Source: CAZQRW01 sp964596115 (GTDB lineage Bacteria > Hydrothermota > UBA3072 > B12-G15). From it: a DNA stretch of 33,065 nt. The stretch's first letter is position 1; each line of letters opens with the position of its first letter. The DNA lies in NCBI GenBank assembly GCA_964596115.1, contig CAZQRW010000020.1:1-33065 (forward strand). The letters are read 5' to 3'. Positions 14,325 to 22,760 of this stretch are shown here, piece by piece. Position numbers and translations under genes: made by a program. The notes below the pieces were generated by a model that saw only the letters and a program-made list of their open reading frames with translations, was not told the DNA's origin and did not search any database.

Positions 14325-14345
14325 AAAAAAAATAAGGGGGTGTTT

Positions 14346-15647
14346 ATGATTATTCTAATATTTTTGTCTTTGAATGTCAGTATTGAAAAGTTACCATTTG
14401 ACTCTCAGGGCAAGATTTATAAATGGAATTCAACACTTGAAACAAAGATACCCATCTTTCCTGAATATCATAGTCTGGTAAGTGCAGAAATTCTTAAATA
14501 CTCTGATGGTAGAATTACCATTAGGATCACATACGAAGAACAGGGAAAACTAAAAGAAAGTAAAACCCCCATTATGGAAAAAGAGTATAAGGCCCTTGTC
14601 AAAAAAGTAGATGATTATTTCGAAAGTCATATAGAAAAAAATCGGGATGGATGGGGTTTATTCCTATTATCTACACTTCAGACTGGCTTATCAGAATGGT
14701 CTTCACTGGCTACGATAATTGTTGATAACGGAAAGGCTTACCCCCTATTTGCAGGGGGCAGTTTCTTTATTCCAATGCTTCTTACAATGAATTCTAATAT
14801 CACATTAGGACAGGCATGGATGTCCTGGCATATGAGCCATCACAGCTATGTCCTTGGACTATCAATTAATGGATTTATCAAACCAACATGGAACTGGGGA
14901 GACGACAAAACCTATCTCATGATACCACTGGCTACAAGTATACTTGGCGATTATGCAGGCTTCCAGTATGCAGGTAAAAATAATCTTTCCCCGGGAAGGG
15001 CAGAAATGTTCAGCCATACAATGCTCTATTCAGAGGCATATAGTGGACTACTTGGGACAATACTTTTACCTTCTAATTTTGATTCATTGTCCAACCCTCT
15101 CTTACTGAGGGTACCATATATAGGACTTATTGCAGGCTATCTTGGTGGATTTTATCTCTGGCACAGACACAAAGAGGATGACTTTACCATCGGGGATGCC
15201 TTTTCATACGATACATATTCATTATTAGGAGCCCTTTCTGATTTTACCCTTCTTTCATATTTTCCCGATAGACCCGAGTATAAGGATTACTGGAAGGTAA
15301 AAACACTTATTGGGATAGGCATACATTCTGTCTTCAATTATTATGGTGCAAGGTTTTTTAAAGATAAAAACGTCCCGTTTCTGGGAGGCATAGCTGTAAC
15401 TGGTGGCACATTTGCTGGAGCCCTAATGGGAATAGGTATAACTTCTCTAACGAACACAGAGGATTATCACAATTATTTGTTATCTTCTTCTATAGGTGGT
15501 TGGGTAGGGTTCCTCTTAACCTATCAATCTGCAAGAAAAATGGGTAAAGGCAAATCAGGTTTTGGATTAAATATAGGAATAAACCCTTTACCAATATTAT
15601 ACTCAAAATTGTATAAAGGGACTCCAATCGTAAGTATTAGTTTTTGA
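14346..15647 (+). CDS. Membrane protein of unknown function
   Basis: 433 aa, not recognised. It begins with a short uncharged hydrophobic stretch (MIILIFLSLNVS) like the other exported proteins here. A polar region to about residue 95 is followed by a long C-terminal part rich in Gly, aromatic and small residues, with several possible membrane segments (such as YIGLIAGYLGGFYLW and GGTFAGALMGIGI). A His-rich stretch WHMSHHSYVLG lies near residue 160. It could be an inner-membrane protein or an outer-membrane-like protein. The ATG at 14346 is preferred over a GTG at 14340 because the latter overlaps the ribosome site. Confidence 0.7.
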   Translation: MIILIFLSLNVSIEKLPFDSQGKIYKWNSTLETKIPIFPEYHSLVSAEILKYSDGRITIRITYEEQGKLKESKTPIMEKEYKALVKKVDDYFESHIEKNRDGWGLFLLSTLQTGLSEWSSLATIIVDNGKAYPLFAGGSFFIPMLLTMNSNITLGQAWMSWHMSHHSYVLGLSINGFIKPTWNWGDDKTYLMIPLATSILGDYAGFQYAGKNNLSPGRAEMFSHTMLYSEAYSGLLGTILLPSNFDSLSNPLLLRVPYIGLIAGYLGGFYLWHRHKEDDFTIGDAFSYDTYSLLGALSDFTLLSYFPDRPEYKDYWKVKTLIGIGIHSVFNYYGARFFKDKNVPFLGGIAVTGGTFAGALMGIGITSLTNTEDYHNYLLSSSIGGWVGFLLTYQSARKMGKGKSGFGLNIGINPLPILYSKLYKGTPIVSISF

Positions 15648-15668
15648 CATTACATATACAATCAGTCC

Positions 15669-15696
15669 TTGTCAAAAATAAAATGGATTATATATT
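15669..15696 (+). promoter_or_regulatory. Leaderless promoter of the C25-peptidase gene cluster
   Basis: TTGTCA (15669-15674), a 16-nt spacer and TATATT (15691-15696) end 6 nt before the ATG at 15703. No Shine-Dalgarno sequence. A TTGACA at about 15646 has no matching -10 box. Confidence 0.5.
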
Positions 15697-15702
15697 TATC
15701 CT

Positions 15703-16659
15703 ATGGTGATTATTTTTTTGATTTCCTGCGCTCATATGGTAAAACCACCGGAGATATCGGATATTAATGTTAATGCACTGATCGATTCCCTCGAAAATGG
15801 TTTCACATTTACACTTAACATAACGAAAAAAAATTATAGGTTATCTGCAAAGGGGAAATATCTCTCCCCAGAGAAATATACATTTAACGGATCCTTCTCT
15901 TCTGGGGGAAAAACGGATTCTATAAATGGAATAAACCCAATGGAAACGATCAGAATGGTAACAGGGGAGAAGGACTTTAAACCCCTTGGGGAAAAAGAGG
16001 GCTCTTACTTGTTTAAGTTCACGGCAAATCTTTTTCTTGTAGATCCAGTCAACGGTATAGGCAAAGGAGAAATAGAGATAAAGCATAACAGGATTATATC
16101 AATAAAGGGAAAAACTGAAAATGGAGTGCTCAGCATTTTTTTAACACCGCTAAAATTCAATGCAACATCTAAATATTCCATTAGAGTCAATGGGAGTCCT
16201 TCAGAATTGGTAAAAAGGTTAAAAATCTTTGGAGAAAAAGATATAACAAAAGAGTTTAACACTATTAATTTTATAGAATCCAGAACATTTGATAAAAGAC
16301 TTCTGCAAAAGGGTAATCTATCATTTATATCTATGAATCCTGATCCCCAGGGACTATACTCTACTATCGGACATTCTATTTTACGATTCAGTAAGAAAAG
16401 TGAAATTACTTTTAGGATTGAAGGCGTTGAACGCGGATATGACAGCAGAGGAAGGCCCTCTTTAATAGTGCGTACAGAAAATGCCCCAGATACATTTATA
16501 GGAGTATTTGTGGACGGGAAATTTTACTCCCTCTCTTACGGCAATACAATTATGTATTTCCCTTACAAGGATACATTGACAAGGGATATAATTTATGCAA
16601 TAATTAAATCTGGACCATTAAGATGTAAAATAAAAGAAATAAAAAGGAGGAATTTATGA
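15703..16659 (+). CDS. Lipoprotein with a possible SecD-P1-like C-terminal domain
   Basis: 318 aa. A very short uncharged signal sequence leads to lipobox LISC with Cys9. Residues 20 to about 190 form a beta-rich domain (NGFTFTLNI, GKGEIEIKHNR, TSKYSIRVNG) like LolA/LppX-type folds. Residues about 205-318 resemble the P1 head domain of SecD by eye: FRIEGVERGYDSRGRPSLIV, FIGVFVDGKFYS, then IIYAIIKSGPLRCKIKEI. These match in order the FDG-VVQSAP and IVLKAGALPAPLNII elements of the SecDF protein in this same window. That relation is inference and needs a profile search. It is the first gene of a chain of ATGA-overlapping genes. Confidence 0.65.
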   Translation: MVIIFLISCAHMVKPPEISDINVNALIDSLENGFTFTLNITKKNYRLSAKGKYLSPEKYTFNGSFSSGGKTDSINGINPMETIRMVTGEKDFKPLGEKEGSYLFKFTANLFLVDPVNGIGKGEIEIKHNRIISIKGKTENGVLSIFLTPLKFNATSKYSIRVNGSPSELVKRLKIFGEKDITKEFNTINFIESRTFDKRLLQKGNLSFISMNPDPQGLYSTIGHSILRFSKKSEITFRIEGVERGYDSRGRPSLIVRTENAPDTFIGVFVDGKFYSLSYGNTIMYFPYKDTLTRDIIYAIIKSGPLRCKIKEIKRRNL

Positions 16660-16820
16660 TTGACAAAAAATTACTTGAAATCCTTGCCTGTCCAAAATGT
16701 AAAGGTGATCTTGAATATGACGAAAAAAAGGACAGACTAATATGCAAAAAATGCAAACTCGCATATCCAATAAAGGATGGTATTCCTATTATGTTAATTG
16801 AAGAAGCAGAGAAGATATGA
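16656..16820 (+). CDS. Trm112/UPF0434 (YcaR-like) zinc-ribbon protein
   Basis: 54 aa: MIDKKLLEILACPKCKGDLE, then two more Cys in LICKKCKLAYPIKDGIPIML. The four ligands are Cys12, Cys15, Cys30 and Cys33. This is the full length and pattern of the YcaR/UPF0434 family; the Trm112 relatives activate methyltransferases. GGAGG precedes the ATG. It overlaps the lipoprotein gene and the C25 peptidase gene by 4 nt each. Confidence 0.9.
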   Translation: MIDKKLLEILACPKCKGDLEYDEKKDRLICKKCKLAYPIKDGIPIMLIEEAEKI

Positions 16821-19800
16821 TTTTTATTTTCATCTCTATTTTTTCCTTAATATCAGATTCAAGGGATTCGCTTGTATTTATGTATAAACCCGATTACAGT
16901 CTTCAGAATAACGGTAAATACATAAGTATCTCGTTGCGCGGAGGAAAATATGTTTCTAAGCCTTACACCCCTGCTCTTCCATTTTCAACAAAGAGGATTT
17001 TCCTAACCGAAAAAAATACCTTCTTTTCATACAAAATACTAAAGGAAAAAACCATCGTAGCAAGGCCAGAACCTTTTGCAGATTATTATGGAAAAATGGA
17101 GGAAGTGAAGGACTACAAATACGATACTCCTCCAGTAAGGCTAATACAGAACGATGACAGAACAACAGGTGAAGTACAAATTTTCCCCTTTTCGTATGAT
17201 GGTTCCAAGCTCACTATAAGAGAAAAAATTTTGATTAAAATCAAATTCAGAGACAAATGGAAACATCCACCGAGATATCTATTCTTCAATCATAGAGACT
17301 TCCTGAATAAACCGCACTCCCTCCCATTAACAATTAAGCGACTAGCTCCATCAAAAGGTGGAATCTGGGTAAAAATAAAGATTGTAAAAAATGGTATATA
17401 TAAAGTTACCCCAGCTCAACTTAAATCCATAGGTTTAAATCCAGAAGCAATTGACCCCAAAAAAATTGAAGTGAGAAATGGATACAGGGGTGTATTCAAA
17501 TATAATCTTGATTCCCTTATCAGCCTTGATACAATGCCAGAACTTATAGGTTCCAAATTTGTTGGGAATAGGGATGATAAATTCGAAACCGGCGAGTATA
17601 TTTTGTTCTATGGTCAATCGCTTAATGGCTTTAAAAAGAACACATTTGAAAAATACAACGACCCACATCCCGATAGTACAACTGACCCATATATGGATTT
17701 TTATCAGAACCCTTTTACCGATACTGCAGTCTACTGGTTGAGAACGAATGGTTCTCCTCTAACATGGTCTGAGTATAATGGTTCTGGTGGAAAAGTGGAA
17801 TCGACATATACTGAAACCCTGCATTTTGAGAGGGATCTATTGAATCCTGCTCGATCAGGTCTGGGATGGGTATGGCAGATGCTTTTAATCCCATCATCTA
17901 ATTCTACATTTTCTGATACCTTCACAGCACAGGGTGTTGCCAGTAACAATTTTGTATGTAGAGTAGGCTTATATACCCCTGTTTGGTTATATCCCCATAG
18001 AGTAAAAATTGAAATAAATAATGCGGAAAAAGAACTCTCCTTTAATACCCCCATTTATCCAACAAAGGAAAGGGTGAACATCTCTGTTACAATGGGCAAT
18101 CTCAGAAATGGAGTAAATTATATAAACATAACTCCTATCAGTAATAATGAGAAAATGTATATAGACTATTATGAAATCATTTATGAGAAAAAAATCGAGA
18201 AAAATAATATGCTTATCACATTTCCAGATTCACTAAACAGAAAACTCATACTTTCCAGTATTGGAACGACTCCCACCGTTTTAGGAATTGATAATCCGTA
18301 CAAACCTGTCGAAATTAAAGAGGATACATCGATGGGAAATTCTTTTTCATATACAGGTAAAAAAATCTACCTGGCAAAGGATATATATACGCCCATATCT
18401 CTTTCAGTTGCAAATCCGCTCTCTTTATGGAATAGCAATGCCGATTGGATTGCAATAACTTCTAAGAAATTGCTACCAAGGGCGGAAGAATTGAGCGAAT
18501 GGAGAAAGCAACATATTGTTGGCATTGAAAACCCTGTAACGAAAGCTATAACAGTAGATGAAATATTCGATAATTTTTCGTATGGAGTAAGAGATCCTTC
18601 AGCAATAAAAAGATTTCTTTATTATGCCCTTAATAATTGGCCTATCTATCCAAAATACATCCTTCTCCTGGGTAATGGAACCTATGACTATAAAAACAAT
18701 TTTGGATTATCACAATCTGAAAATATTGTTCCAATACATACAGAAGGAACGGCAATAAATGAATATTCTCTACTTAGCATAAATCCTACATATGATGGTT
18801 GGTTCGTAGATTTCAACGGTGACAAAAAACCTGATATACCTATTGGTAGAGTGACAGTAAATACAGAGGAGGAGGCTTATCAGTTCATTCAGAAATTAAC
18901 AGGATTTGAGACTTCCTCAGGTTTTTGGAGAATGAGGGCACTTATACTTGCTGATGACGAACACACTACCTCCTCAAACTCTGAAATTATACATACTCAA
19001 CAGGCAGAGGGTATTGCTTCACTTTTACCAAGTTATTTTGAAAAAGAGAAGGTGTATATGATCTATTACCCATTTGAGGGTAGCGAGAAACCTCTTGCAA
19101 GGAATGATTTTATTAATGAATTTAACAAGGGGACAATCTTTGGATATTTTATAGGCCATGGGAATATACACCAGCTTACCCATGAAGAAGTCTTTATGTA
19201 CGATGATATAACTCTTTTAAGTAATTGGAGAAAAACACCATTCTTCTATATTGGTTCCTGTAATGTTGGCTATTTTGAGAGACCTCAAGAACGTTCTATT
19301 GCTGATTATCTGGTCGATTATCCAGCGGGAGGTGCAATCGCATCTTTAGCAGCAACAAGGGCAACATATCCCTCAAACAATTATTCTCTTGGACAACAAC
19401 TTGCTATTGCACTCTCAACCTATAAAACCATTGGAGATATCTATTATTTTGGGATGAATAATTCTTCCGGTAACAAATCATATACTTTATTTGGTGATCC
19501 TGCAACCCCTCTTGTATATGACACCTTGAGTGGGGTATATTTTAATATACCCGATACTATATTTGGTGGCGACACAACCTTTATTTCAAAGAATACAAAT
19601 CTGGAATATACATATATTATTTTTAAAGAACCATTCATCGACTCACCATATATAAGTAACAGCGGGAATAATTACATATATAAGTTTGATGGAAGAACGG
19701 TATATAGAGGAAGGTATAATTTAGAAAACAAGGATTCTCTTAGATTTGTCGTTCCATATGATGTAAAAACAGGGAATGGATTTATCTCAATATTTGGAGA

Positions 19801-20479
19801 AAATGAAGGAAAAAATGTCTTAAAGGCTTACTTCCCTTATATTGTCTATGGGCATTCTATTGATAACGTACCTCCAACAATCCAATTCAAGTTTAACGGA
19901 AAAATATTAAAGGATAAGGATAAAATTCCTGCTGAGGGGAAACTTTCTGTTGAAATAGATGATGCTAGTGGAGTAGATCTGAGGAATAAAAAAAATATGG
20001 TTTTTTTTATTAACACTATAGAGAATCCCATATACTTTGGGGATAAATTCAGTTATTATTCTAATTCCTTTACAACAGGTAGTGCAGTAATACCTTACAG
20101 TATTGACAACAATAGTGATTCTGCATTTTTTGAGGTATACGCAAAAGACAACGCTGGTAACATAGGAAGAAACAAAATTTCGTTATGCATCATTCGTGGC
20201 CAAATGATATGGGGAGTCTACAATTATCCAAATCCTATGAAGAATAAAACAACATTTATTTTCCACACTACCTTGGAGAAACCCGCAGAATTATCCATAT
20301 ACACAGAGTATGGAAGGCTGGTTTGGAAAAAAGAAATACCTCTATCAAACATTGGTATAAATTATATTAAGTGGGATGGAAAAGATTTTTACGGCAGAAA
20401 GCTTTCAAATGGTGTGTACTTCTACAGAATAAAAATTAGCAACGAAAAATTCATTGGAAAGGTTGCCATATTTAGATGA
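16817..20479 (+). CDS. C25-family (gingipain/PorU-like) cysteine peptidase with FlgD-like C-terminal domain
   Basis: 1220 aa, exported (short hydrophobic start MIFIFISIFSLIS). The long N-terminal part is beta-rich. The caspase-like C25 domain lies at about residues 540-870, with the putative catalytic His781 in GYFIGHG and Cys815 in YIGSCNVG, preceded by YILLLGNGTYDY and IPIGRVTV. Residues about 1133-1220 (VYNYPNPMKNKTTF ... WDGKDFYGRKLSNGVYFYRI) form a FlgD-Ig/type-IX-sorting-like domain. Length and layout resemble PorU, the type IX secretion sortase, and also secreted gingipain relatives; no other T9SS component gene is in the window. It is embedded in a chain of ATGA overlaps with cytoplasmic genes. 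Confidence 0.85.
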   Translation: MIFIFISIFSLISDSRDSLVFMYKPDYSLQNNGKYISISLRGGKYVSKPYTPALPFSTKRIFLTEKNTFFSYKILKEKTIVARPEPFADYYGKMEEVKDYKYDTPPVRLIQNDDRTTGEVQIFPFSYDGSKLTIREKILIKIKFRDKWKHPPRYLFFNHRDFLNKPHSLPLTIKRLAPSKGGIWVKIKIVKNGIYKVTPAQLKSIGLNPEAIDPKKIEVRNGYRGVFKYNLDSLISLDTMPELIGSKFVGNRDDKFETGEYILFYGQSLNGFKKNTFEKYNDPHPDSTTDPYMDFYQNPFTDTAVYWLRTNGSPLTWSEYNGSGGKVESTYTETLHFERDLLNPARSGLGWVWQMLLIPSSNSTFSDTFTAQGVASNNFVCRVGLYTPVWLYPHRVKIEINNAEKELSFNTPIYPTKERVNISVTMGNLRNGVNYINITPISNNEKMYIDYYEIIYEKKIEKNNMLITFPDSLNRKLILSSIGTTPTVLGIDNPYKPVEIKEDTSMGNSFSYTGKKIYLAKDIYTPISLSVANPLSLWNSNADWIAITSKKLLPRAEELSEWRKQHIVGIENPVTKAITVDEIFDNFSYGVRDPSAIKRFLYYALNNWPIYPKYILLLGNGTYDYKNNFGLSQSENIVPIHTEGTAINEYSLLSINPTYDGWFVDFNGDKKPDIPIGRVTVNTEEEAYQFIQKLTGFETSSGFWRMRALILADDEHTTSSNSEIIHTQQAEGIASLLPSYFEKEKVYMIYYPFEGSEKPLARNDFINEFNKGTIFGYFIGHGNIHQLTHEEVFMYDDITLLSNWRKTPFFYIGSCNVGYFERPQERSIADYLVDYPAGGAIASLAATRATYPSNNYSLGQQLAIALSTYKTIGDIYYFGMNNSSGNKSYTLFGDPATPLVYDTLSGVYFNIPDTIFGGDTTFISKNTNLEYTYIIFKEPFIDSPYISNSGNNYIYKFDGRTVYRGRYNLENKDSLRFVVPYDVKTGNGFISIFGENEGKNVLKAYFPYIVYGHSIDNVPPTIQFKFNGKILKDKDKIPAEGKLSVEIDDASGVDLRNKKNMVFFINTIENPIYFGDKFSYYSNSFTTGSAVIPYSIDNNSDSAFFEVYAKDNAGNIGRNKISLCIIRGQMIWGVYNYPNPMKNKTTFIFHTTLEKPAELSIYTEYGRLVWKKEIPLSNIGINYIKWDGKDFYGRKLSNGVYFYRIKISNEKFIGKVAIFR

Positions 20480-20931
20480 AAATAATCGGAATAATTGGAG
20501 GACATACAGTTAATAAGAGAATCTATGATATCGCATATGAAACTGGAAAATTAATAGCAGAAAATGGTTTTGCCCTGGTAAGTGGTGGATTAGGCGGTGT
20601 TATGGAAGCAGCTTCAAAGGGTGCAAAAGAAAAAGGTGGAATCGTATTGGGAATCCTTCCAGGCGTTTCTAAAAGCTCTGCTAATGCCTTTGTTGACATT
20701 CCCATCCCTACAGGTATGTCGGAAATGAGAAATATATTAATAGTTAGAACAGCAGATGCAATTATTGCGATTGATGGTAAAAAGGGCACCCAAAGTGAAA
20801 TTGCATTTGCTCTTGTACTGGAGAAAAAAGTAATTGGGATAGAATGCAATCTTCCATTTAATATTGATAGGGTTAATACACCAGAGGAGGCAATTGAAAT
20901 TATCAAAAAAAACTTTAAGGAGGAACAATGA
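20476..20931 (+). CDS. LOG/SLOG-family nucleotide-binding protein (TIGR00725 type)
   Basis: 151 aa with a Rossmann-like fold: IGIIGG at the start, SGGLGGVMEAASKGAK (the loop that binds nucleotide phosphates) and GKKGTQSEIAFAL, the family's GGxGTxxE-like motif. Related proteins are annotated as possible lysine decarboxylases or cytokinin phosphoribohydrolases, but this short type has no settled reaction. It starts inside the end of the C25 gene (ATGA) and overlaps the cyclophilin gene by 4 nt. Confidence 0.87.
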   Translation: MKIIGIIGGHTVNKRIYDIAYETGKLIAENGFALVSGGLGGVMEAASKGAKEKGGIVLGILPGVSKSSANAFVDIPIPTGMSEMRNILIVRTADAIIAIDGKKGTQSEIAFALVLEKKVIGIECNLPFNIDRVNTPEEAIEIIKKNFKEEQ

Positions 20932-21500
20932 AAAAGGTAATTATATTGATCGCCCTAATGCTTTCTTCATACGGTTGTAAAAAAGAATTCGACCAGATAA
21001 AGTATGCGGAAAATCAAAAAACAAAAATGGTTATTAAGACCGACTTAGGCACTATAACAATAGCCCTATTTACAAGAGATGCACCTAAAAATACCTCCAA
21101 CGTTATAAAACTTGCCGACAAAAAATTCTACGATGGCACAACATTTCACAGGGTAATTCCAAACTTTGTAATACAAGGAGGAGACCCAAATTCAAGAGAT
21201 GATGATCCGAACAATGACGGATATGGTGGCCCAGGATATACAGTTCCGGATGAAATAAGTCCCAGGCTAAAATTTCTCGAAGGAACTGTTGGCATGGCAA
21301 ATGCTGGTCCAAACACAAATGGAAGTCAGTTTTTCATTTGTCTCTCAAGGGTGTCTCACCTTGATGGAAAATATACAATAATAGGCCAGGTTATCGATGG
21401 AATGAATACAGTACAGAAAATAGCAACTGTAAAGACTGACGATAGGGACAGGCCTATTAAAAATGTAACAATGAAAAGTGTATATGTAACGGGCAAATGA
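20928..21500 (+). CDS. Lipoprotein cyclophilin-type peptidyl-prolyl cis-trans isomerase
   Basis: 190 aa. A signal peptide with lipobox SSYGC (Cys17) is followed by a complete cyclophilin domain: FHRVIPNFVIQGGDP, GTVGMANAGPNTNGSQFFI and FLDGKYTIIGQV-like LDGKYTIIGQVIDGM. It should catalyse proline isomerisation during folding of exported proteins. The GGAGG site lies inside the end of the preceding gene. It overlaps the macrodomain gene by 4 nt. Confidence 0.93.
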   Translation: MKKVIILIALMLSSYGCKKEFDQIKYAENQKTKMVIKTDLGTITIALFTRDAPKNTSNVIKLADKKFYDGTTFHRVIPNFVIQGGDPNSRDDDPNNDGYGGPGYTVPDEISPRLKFLEGTVGMANAGPNTNGSQFFICLSRVSHLDGKYTIIGQVIDGMNTVQKIATVKTDDRDRPIKNVTMKSVYVTGK

Positions 21501-22036
21501 ATAAAGAAATCTACACTGTGAGAATAGGCAATAAAAAGATAACTATCGTTCATGGGGATATTACAGAGGAAAATGTAGATGCCATAGTTAATGCAGCGAA
21601 TTCCTACTTGAAGCATGGCGGTGGGGTCGCAGGCGCAATCATTAAGAAGGGTGGAAGGGTTATTCAGGAAGAGAGTGAACGTATAGGTTTTGTTCCTGTT
21701 GGTAAAGCAGCCATCACTTCTGCTGGGGATCTTCCATCTAAATATGTAATCCATTCAGTTGGACCAAGATGGGGAGAAGGAAATGAAGAAAATAAGCTTC
21801 GTTCTGCCGTAACAAGTGCCCTCAAAATTGCAACTGCCAAGCAGGTTAAAACTCTTTCTATTCCCGCAATTTCTACTGGAATTTTTGGTTTTCCAAAAGA
21901 TAAAGGAACAAAAATAATATTTGAGACGATAAAAAATTTTCTTAAGAATGAAAATACCAGTTTAGAGGTAGTTAGAATTTGTAATATTGACAAAGAGACA
22001 ACCGATTTTTTTATAAATTTAGCAAAAGAAACTTAA
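21497..22036 (+). CDS. Macrodomain protein (ADP-ribose/O-acetyl-ADP-ribose hydrolase family)
   Basis: 179 aa, a stand-alone macrodomain. The ADP-ribose-binding elements are present: ITEENVDAIVNAAN, the GGGVAGAI loop and SIPAISTGIFGFPKD. It probably removes ADP-ribose or deacetylates O-acetyl-ADP-ribose in the cytoplasm. It is the last gene of the chain started by the lipoprotein at 15703. A new promoter lies 11 nt after its stop. Confidence 0.93.
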   Translation: MNKEIYTVRIGNKKITIVHGDITEENVDAIVNAANSYLKHGGGVAGAIIKKGGRVIQEESERIGFVPVGKAAITSAGDLPSKYVIHSVGPRWGEGNEENKLRSAVTSALKIATAKQVKTLSIPAISTGIFGFPKDKGTKIIFETIKNFLKNENTSLEVVRICNIDKETTDFFINLAKET

Positions 22037-22046
22037 AATTTTAATA

Positions 22047-22074
22047 TTGACACTTTCATAATTTAGGTTAAGTT
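22047..22074 (+). promoter_or_regulatory. Putative promoter of the zinc-ribbon/secDF unit
   Basis: Perfect TTGACA (22047-22052), a 16-nt spacer and a weak TAAGTT (22069-22074). A GGAGG ribosome site follows before the ATG at 22098. Confidence 0.45.
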
Positions 22075-22097
22075 AAATAAAATGTATGGAGGAAAAT

Positions 22098-22733
22098 ATG
22101 ATTGTAGAGTGCCCTAAATGTAAAAAGAAATATAGGGTTAAAGAAGAGGATATTCCAACTGGTGGGTGTCCTGTTAAATGCCCAAATTGTGGTAATATAT
22201 TTACTATTTATAGGGCTCCTCTTAATATCCAACTTGAGCCTGTTGTTGAGCATCCTCAAGAAACAGAGCCATTCGTCTCACAACAGATCCCTACTAAAAC
22301 CACTCCGCCTATAGCTGAATCGCAGCCATCTTTCATAAAAACACCTGAGGAGGCCATTTCTAAAAAACCACCTACAGTGGAAAAAGAAGGAGATAAGACT
22401 ACACTTTCAGGTGCTGAAAGACTAAAAGCAGCTCTTGGCTTGGGTGGAGCAAAAGATGAATTTCCTGCTGAATGGTCGGAGGAGAAAAAAAGAAAGCATA
22501 GAAGTGCAAAAAGACTTGCAAAATCTCTTGCGAAGGATCTCCTATTATACCATAAGGACAAAGTTGAACAGGGATTAAGGGAAGGAAACCTTGCTAAACT
22601 CCTTGGAGAAGAAATAAAAAAATCCTGGAGTTTTTATAAAAAAAGCGTTGATCCAGAAATACTTTCAACAAGTAATTACTTCAAAGATGCCTTAAATGAA
22701 ATCATCGGTAAGGGAAGAAAAATCTTTGTATAA
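22098..22733 (+). CDS. Zinc-ribbon domain protein (MJ0042-type N-terminus)
   Basis: 211 aa. The N-terminal zinc ribbon is MIVECPKCKKKYRVKEEDIP with Cys5, Cys8, Cys28 and Cys31 as ligands (Cys24 is extra), the form seen in many deltaproteobacterial and related proteins. A Pro/Glu/Thr-rich linker follows to about residue 120, then a helical domain (RSAKRLAKSLAKDLLLYHKD ... LREGNLAKLLGEEIKKSW) that recurs in the same protein family. Its function is unknown; a regulatory or gliding-related role has been suggested for some relatives. The start at 22098 follows GGAGG at 5 nt; an ATG 12 nt upstream is part of that ribosome site. Confidence 0.82.
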   Translation: MIVECPKCKKKYRVKEEDIPTGGCPVKCPNCGNIFTIYRAPLNIQLEPVVEHPQETEPFVSQQIPTKTTPPIAESQPSFIKTPEEAISKKPPTVEKEGDKTTLSGAERLKAALGLGGAKDEFPAEWSEEKKRKHRSAKRLAKSLAKDLLLYHKDKVEQGLREGNLAKLLGEEIKKSWSFYKKSVDPEILSTSNYFKDALNEIIGKGRKIFV

Positions 22734-22760
22734 ACTACAACAACAAAAAGGAGGAAATGC

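Larger units (their letters stand above)
13881..14339. other. 459-bp intergenic region with tandem repeat and promoter
   Basis: No convincing gene. The first part (about 13935-13975) is T-rich with short repeats of the type gtctttt. The middle holds the 28-bp tandem repeat (14056-14224) and the right end the promoter of the next gene. No clear hairpin terminator follows RNase G. Long open frames exist here only because pyrimidine runs cannot form stop codons. Confidence 0.8.

Noticed and set aside
13936..14326. Three long overlapping frames coding for Leu/Ser/Phe-rich hydrophobic proteins
   Set aside because: They arise from the pyrimidine-rich tandem repeat, in which stop codons cannot occur; all three frames are open and none has a ribosome site.
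22086..22097. Earlier ATG of the zinc-ribbon protein
   Set aside because: This ATG is part of the GGAGG ribosome site serving the ATG at 22098, where the zinc-ribbon pattern starts.
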